NCBI GenBank assembly: GCA_963736715.1
Contig: CAVTQA010000013.1
Coordinates: 1 to 64,000, forward strand
Length of the DNA stretch: 64,000 bases
From: AP-15 sp963736715
GTDB taxonomy: Bacteria; Pseudomonadota; Alphaproteobacteria; ATCC43930; CGMCC-115725
Direction of reading: 5' to 3'
Shown here: in pieces, positions 61,599-64,000 of the stretch
How positions within the stretch are numbered: the stretch's first letter is position 1
Layout: each line of letters opens with the position of its first letter
Made by a program: the position numbers and the translations under genes
The notes under the pieces: model-generated
Seen by the model: only the letters and a program-made list of their open reading frames with translations
What the model was told of the DNA's origin: nothing
The model's database searches: none

Positions 61599-62509
61599 GC
61601 CCCGCTCGCGTGGTCGACCAGCAAAAGGCTGAAGATCAGAAACAAATAGAGCAGCGAAAAGGCGAACATCCGGCGCGCACTGCGATCGGTCGGATCGCGG
61701 CAGACAAGGATGGCCGAGCCCGTGAAGATGCCGCTCAACAAAAAAGCACCGGCGCCATATAGCGGCCCCGCCACTCCGAGCAGGTACGGCGCGAGGGCGA
61801 CGGGCCACAGCACGACCGTATAGAGCAGCATCTGCCGTTTGGTTTCGTGTGCCCCCGCGACGACCGGCAACATGGGCACGCCTGCGGCGGCATAGTCGCC
61901 GGCGCGGTACAGCGACAAAGCCCAGAAGTGCGGCGGCGTCCAGAAAAAGATCACCGCAAACAGCGCGATCGCTCCCCAACCGATGTCGCCGGTGACCGCG
62001 GCCCAGCCAATCATCGGCGGGAAGGCGCCCGCGGCGCCGCCGATCACAATATTTTGCGGAGTTCGGCGCTTCAGCCAGATCGTGTAGACAAAGACATAGA
62101 AGGCGATCGTCAGGGCGAGGAACTCGGCCGCCACTGTGTTGACCGCCAACCCCATCATCAGCACGGCCCCGACACCGAGCACAACGCCGAAGCCGAGCGC
62201 CTCGCCGGGCATCATCCGTCCCGCCGGCAATGGCCGGCCCGCGGTCCGGCGCATGACAGCGTCTAAGTCGCGGTCGTACCACATATTGATGGCGCCCGCG
62301 GCTCCCGCTCCGATCGCAATGCACAGCACCGCGACTATTGCGAGCAACGGATGGATATGACCGGGGGCCAGAACGAGCCCGACCAGCCCGGTGAAGACGA
62401 CGAGCGACATCACCCTGGGTTTGAGGATCTCGACATAATCCGCAACCCCCGCCGGCGCCGTAGCGAGGCGCAAGGGAATGGACGGGGGGGTCTCAGAAAC
62501 ATCGCTCAC
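61589..62509 (-). CDS. ctaB: Protoheme IX farnesyltransferase (heme O synthase)
   Basis: A 306-residue UbiA-type prenyltransferase with about nine membrane helices. The two aspartate-rich prenyl-diphosphate sites are visible: NMWYDRDLDAVMRRTAGRPL, and the second loop with YRAGDYAAAGVPMLPVVAGA. It converts heme B to heme O for the aa3 oxidase. The start is GTG at 62509. It lies 27 bp after ctaD and overlaps coxF, in the standard oxidase operon order. Confidence 0.95.
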   Translation of the reverse strand: MSDVSETPPSIPLRLATAPAGVADYVEILKPRVMSLVVFTGLVGLVLAPGHIHPLLAIVAVLCIAIGAGAAGAINMWYDRDLDAVMRRTAGRPLPAGRMMPGEALGFGVVLGVGAVLMMGLAVNTVAAEFLALTIAFYVFVYTIWLKRRTPQNIVIGGAAGAFPPMIGWAAVTGDIGWGAIALFAVIFFWTPPHFWALSLYRAGDYAAAGVPMLPVVAGAHETKRQMLLYTVVLWPVALAPYLLGVAGPLYGAGAFLLSGIFTGSAILVCRDPTDRSARRMFAFSLLYLFLIFSLLLVDHASGAWL

Positions 62510-62536
62510 GAAGACGCCTTCAGTTAAACACCCCGG

Positions 62537-64000
62537 TTAAACAACCACGGGCAATTCTTCGTAGCTGTGGAACGGCGGCGGCGAAGAAACCTTCCATTCA
62601 AGGGTCGTTGCGCCCTCACCCCAGTAATTGGCGCCGACCCGCCGACCCGCCGTCAGCGTGTGCAGCACGATGAACACGAAGAACAAGGTCGAGCCGAACG
62701 AGATGAAAGACCCGATCGAAGCGATAAAGTTCCAGGGAGCGAACGCATCGGGGTAGTCGGCGATCCGCCGCGGCATGCCGGCGAGCCCGAGGAAATGCAT
62801 CGGAAAGAAGGTCAGATTGACCCCGATGAAGCTGGTCCAGAAATGGATCTTGCCCCAAGTCTCGTTGTATTGGCGGCCCGACATCTTGCCGATCCAGTAG
62901 TAGAAACCGGCAAAAATCGAGAACACCGCACCTAGCGAAAGCACATAGTGGAAGTGCGCCACCACGTAATAAGTATTGTGAAGCGCAAAATCGACGCCGG
63001 CATTGGCCAGCACGACACCGGTTACGCCGCCGACCGTGAACAGGAAGATGAAGCCCATCGCCCATAACATCGGTGTCTTGAATTCGATGGAGCCGCCCCA
63101 CATCGTCGCGATCCAGGAGAAGATTTTGACCCCGGTGGGGACCGCGATGACCATGGTCGCCGCGGTAAAATAGGCGCGCGCATCGACCGAGATGCCGGTC
63201 GTGAACATGTGATGCGCCCACACGACGAAGCCGATGACGCCGATCGCGATCATCGCATAGGCCATCCCGAGGTATCCGAATACCGGCTTTTTCGAGAAGG
63301 TCGAGACGACCTGCGATATCATCCCGAACCCCGGCAGGATCAGTATGTAGACTTCGGGGTGGCCGAAGAACCAGAACAGGTTCAAGAACAAAAGCGGGTC
63401 GCCGCCGCCCGCTGGATCGAAAAAGGTCGTGCCGAAATTGCGGTCGGTCAGCAGCATCGTGATTGCTCCTGCGAGGACCGGCAGCGCCAGCAGCAGCAGA
63501 AATGCGGTGACCAGGATCGACCACACGAACAGCGGCATCTTGTGCATCGTCATGCCGGGGGCGCGCATGTTGAGGATCGTCGTAATGAAGTTGATGGCGC
63601 CCATGATCGATGACGCGCCGGCGAGGTGCAGCGCGAAGATCACCATATCGACCGATGGTCCGGGATGGCCGACCGGCCCGGACAACGGCGGGTAGACCGT
63701 CCAGCCGACGCCGGCGCCCTGTCCGACCATTGTCGAGCCGAGCAGCAGCGCAAAAGCCGGTACCAAGAGCCAGAAGCTGACATTGTTCATTCGCGGGAAG
63801 GCCATATCCGGCGAGCCGATCATCAGCGGCACCATCCAGTTGCCGAACCCGCCGATCATCGCCGGCATGATCACGAAGAACACCATGATCAGCCCATGGG
63901 CCGTAACGATGACGTTATACAGCTGATGGTCCGAAATGAACTCATTGGCTGGATGTATCAGCTGCATCCGCATGATGACGGACAGCAGCCCTCCGATCAC
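62537..64000 (-). CDS. ctaD: Cytochrome c oxidase subunit I (5' end cut by the window edge)
   Basis: The C-terminal 487 residues of an aa3-type subunit I. Visible are WFFGHPEVYILILPGFGMIS with the His-Tyr crosslink of the CuB site, VVWAHHMFTTG with the two CuB histidines, the K-channel segment AATMVIAVPTGVKIFSW, and HNTYYVVAHFHYVLSLGAVF with the heme a3 and heme a ligands. The N-terminal part with the first heme a histidine is outside the window. It is the catalytic core that reduces O2 to water and pumps protons. Next in the operon are ctaB, coxF, ctaG, ctaE, DUF983, SURF1 and the M32 peptidase. Confidence 0.97.
   Translation of the reverse strand: MIGGLLSVIMRMQLIHPANEFISDHQLYNVIVTAHGLIMVFFVIMPAMIGGFGNWMVPLMIGSPDMAFPRMNNVSFWLLVPAFALLLGSTMVGQGAGVGWTVYPPLSGPVGHPGPSVDMVIFALHLAGASSIMGAINFITTILNMRAPGMTMHKMPLFVWSILVTAFLLLLALPVLAGAITMLLTDRNFGTTFFDPAGGGDPLLFLNLFWFFGHPEVYILILPGFGMISQVVSTFSKKPVFGYLGMAYAMIAIGVIGFVVWAHHMFTTGISVDARAYFTAATMVIAVPTGVKIFSWIATMWGGSIEFKTPMLWAMGFIFLFTVGGVTGVVLANAGVDFALHNTYYVVAHFHYVLSLGAVFSIFAGFYYWIGKMSGRQYNETWGKIHFWTSFIGVNLTFFPMHFLGLAGMPRRIADYPDAFAPWNFIASIGSFISFGSTLFFVFIVLHTLTAGRRVGANYWGEGATTLEWKVSSPPPFHSYEELPVVV

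Overview
The window reads as chromosomal DNA of a high-GC alphaproteobacterium, most like the Rhodospirillales. The pointers are cckA and a SciP (DUF1153) gene, which are alphaproteobacterial cell-cycle regulators; a LexA-type GTTC-N7-GTTC box; a one-cysteine DksA; an aa3 oxidase operon in the order ctaD-ctaB-coxF-ctaG-ctaE; and the run mrp / hflK-hflC-DUF2065-degP / serB / miaA-ilvB-ilvN-ilvC. This placement is inferred from gene content. No rRNA or marker comparison was possible.

Layout. 0-9.2 kb: small-molecule metabolism (cupin, a frameshifted esterase, acyl-CoA dehydrogenase, luciferase-like flavoprotein, SDR, HAD phosphatase, zinc alcohol dehydrogenase), a tRNA-Phe and a MITE-like element. 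9.3-16.7 kb: a heme-oxygenase-like protein behind a LexA-like box, an MFS exporter, an EAL protein next to a large hybrid histidine kinase, remnants of another kinase, and a MarR-type regulator. 16.7-21.7 kb: recA with its own LexA-like box, cckA, dksA and sciP, the last with a CtrA-like half-site pair. 22.2-26.6 kb: a heparinase II/III-like protein, an unrecognised probable alpha-helical protein and thyX. 26.6-29.8 kb: a second MITE-like element, a DMT transporter and a broken PD-(D/E)XK nuclease gene. 29.8-45.7 kb: housekeeping genes (mrp, hflKC, degP, serB, miaA, ilvBNC, glgA, efp/epmA), a hydrolase and a second luciferase-like flavoprotein. 46.3-57.4 kb: a 2476-residue highly reducing type I polyketide synthase, an alpha-oxoamine synthase 3 bp downstream, and a convergent ergothioneine pair egtB-egtD. 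57.4-64 kb: an M32 carboxypeptidase at the end of the cytochrome aa3 oxidase operon; ctaD runs off the window.

The most interesting unit is the polyketide synthase plus alpha-oxoamine synthase cassette. The synthase has the order KS-AT-DH-MT-(structural KR)-ER-KR-ACP and no thioesterase. The next gene encodes a PLP enzyme of the family that condenses an acyl thioester with an amino acid. Together they predict a long-chain alpha-amino ketone or sphingoid-like lipid, assembled much as fungal fumonisin-type systems work. The second is the LexA-like box sitting exactly in the spacer of a plausible promoter for the heme-oxygenase-like gene, the same geometry as in front of recA.

A caution on sequence quality: eight genes are broken by single-base frameshifts at ten sites, including serB, miaA, ilvN, glgA and epmA. 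Nine of the ten look like one extra base; the tenth is in a run of nine A. Seven of them lie between 35.9 and 45.5 kb. Because the reading frames on both sides stay fully conserved, most are more likely sequence errors than real pseudogenes.
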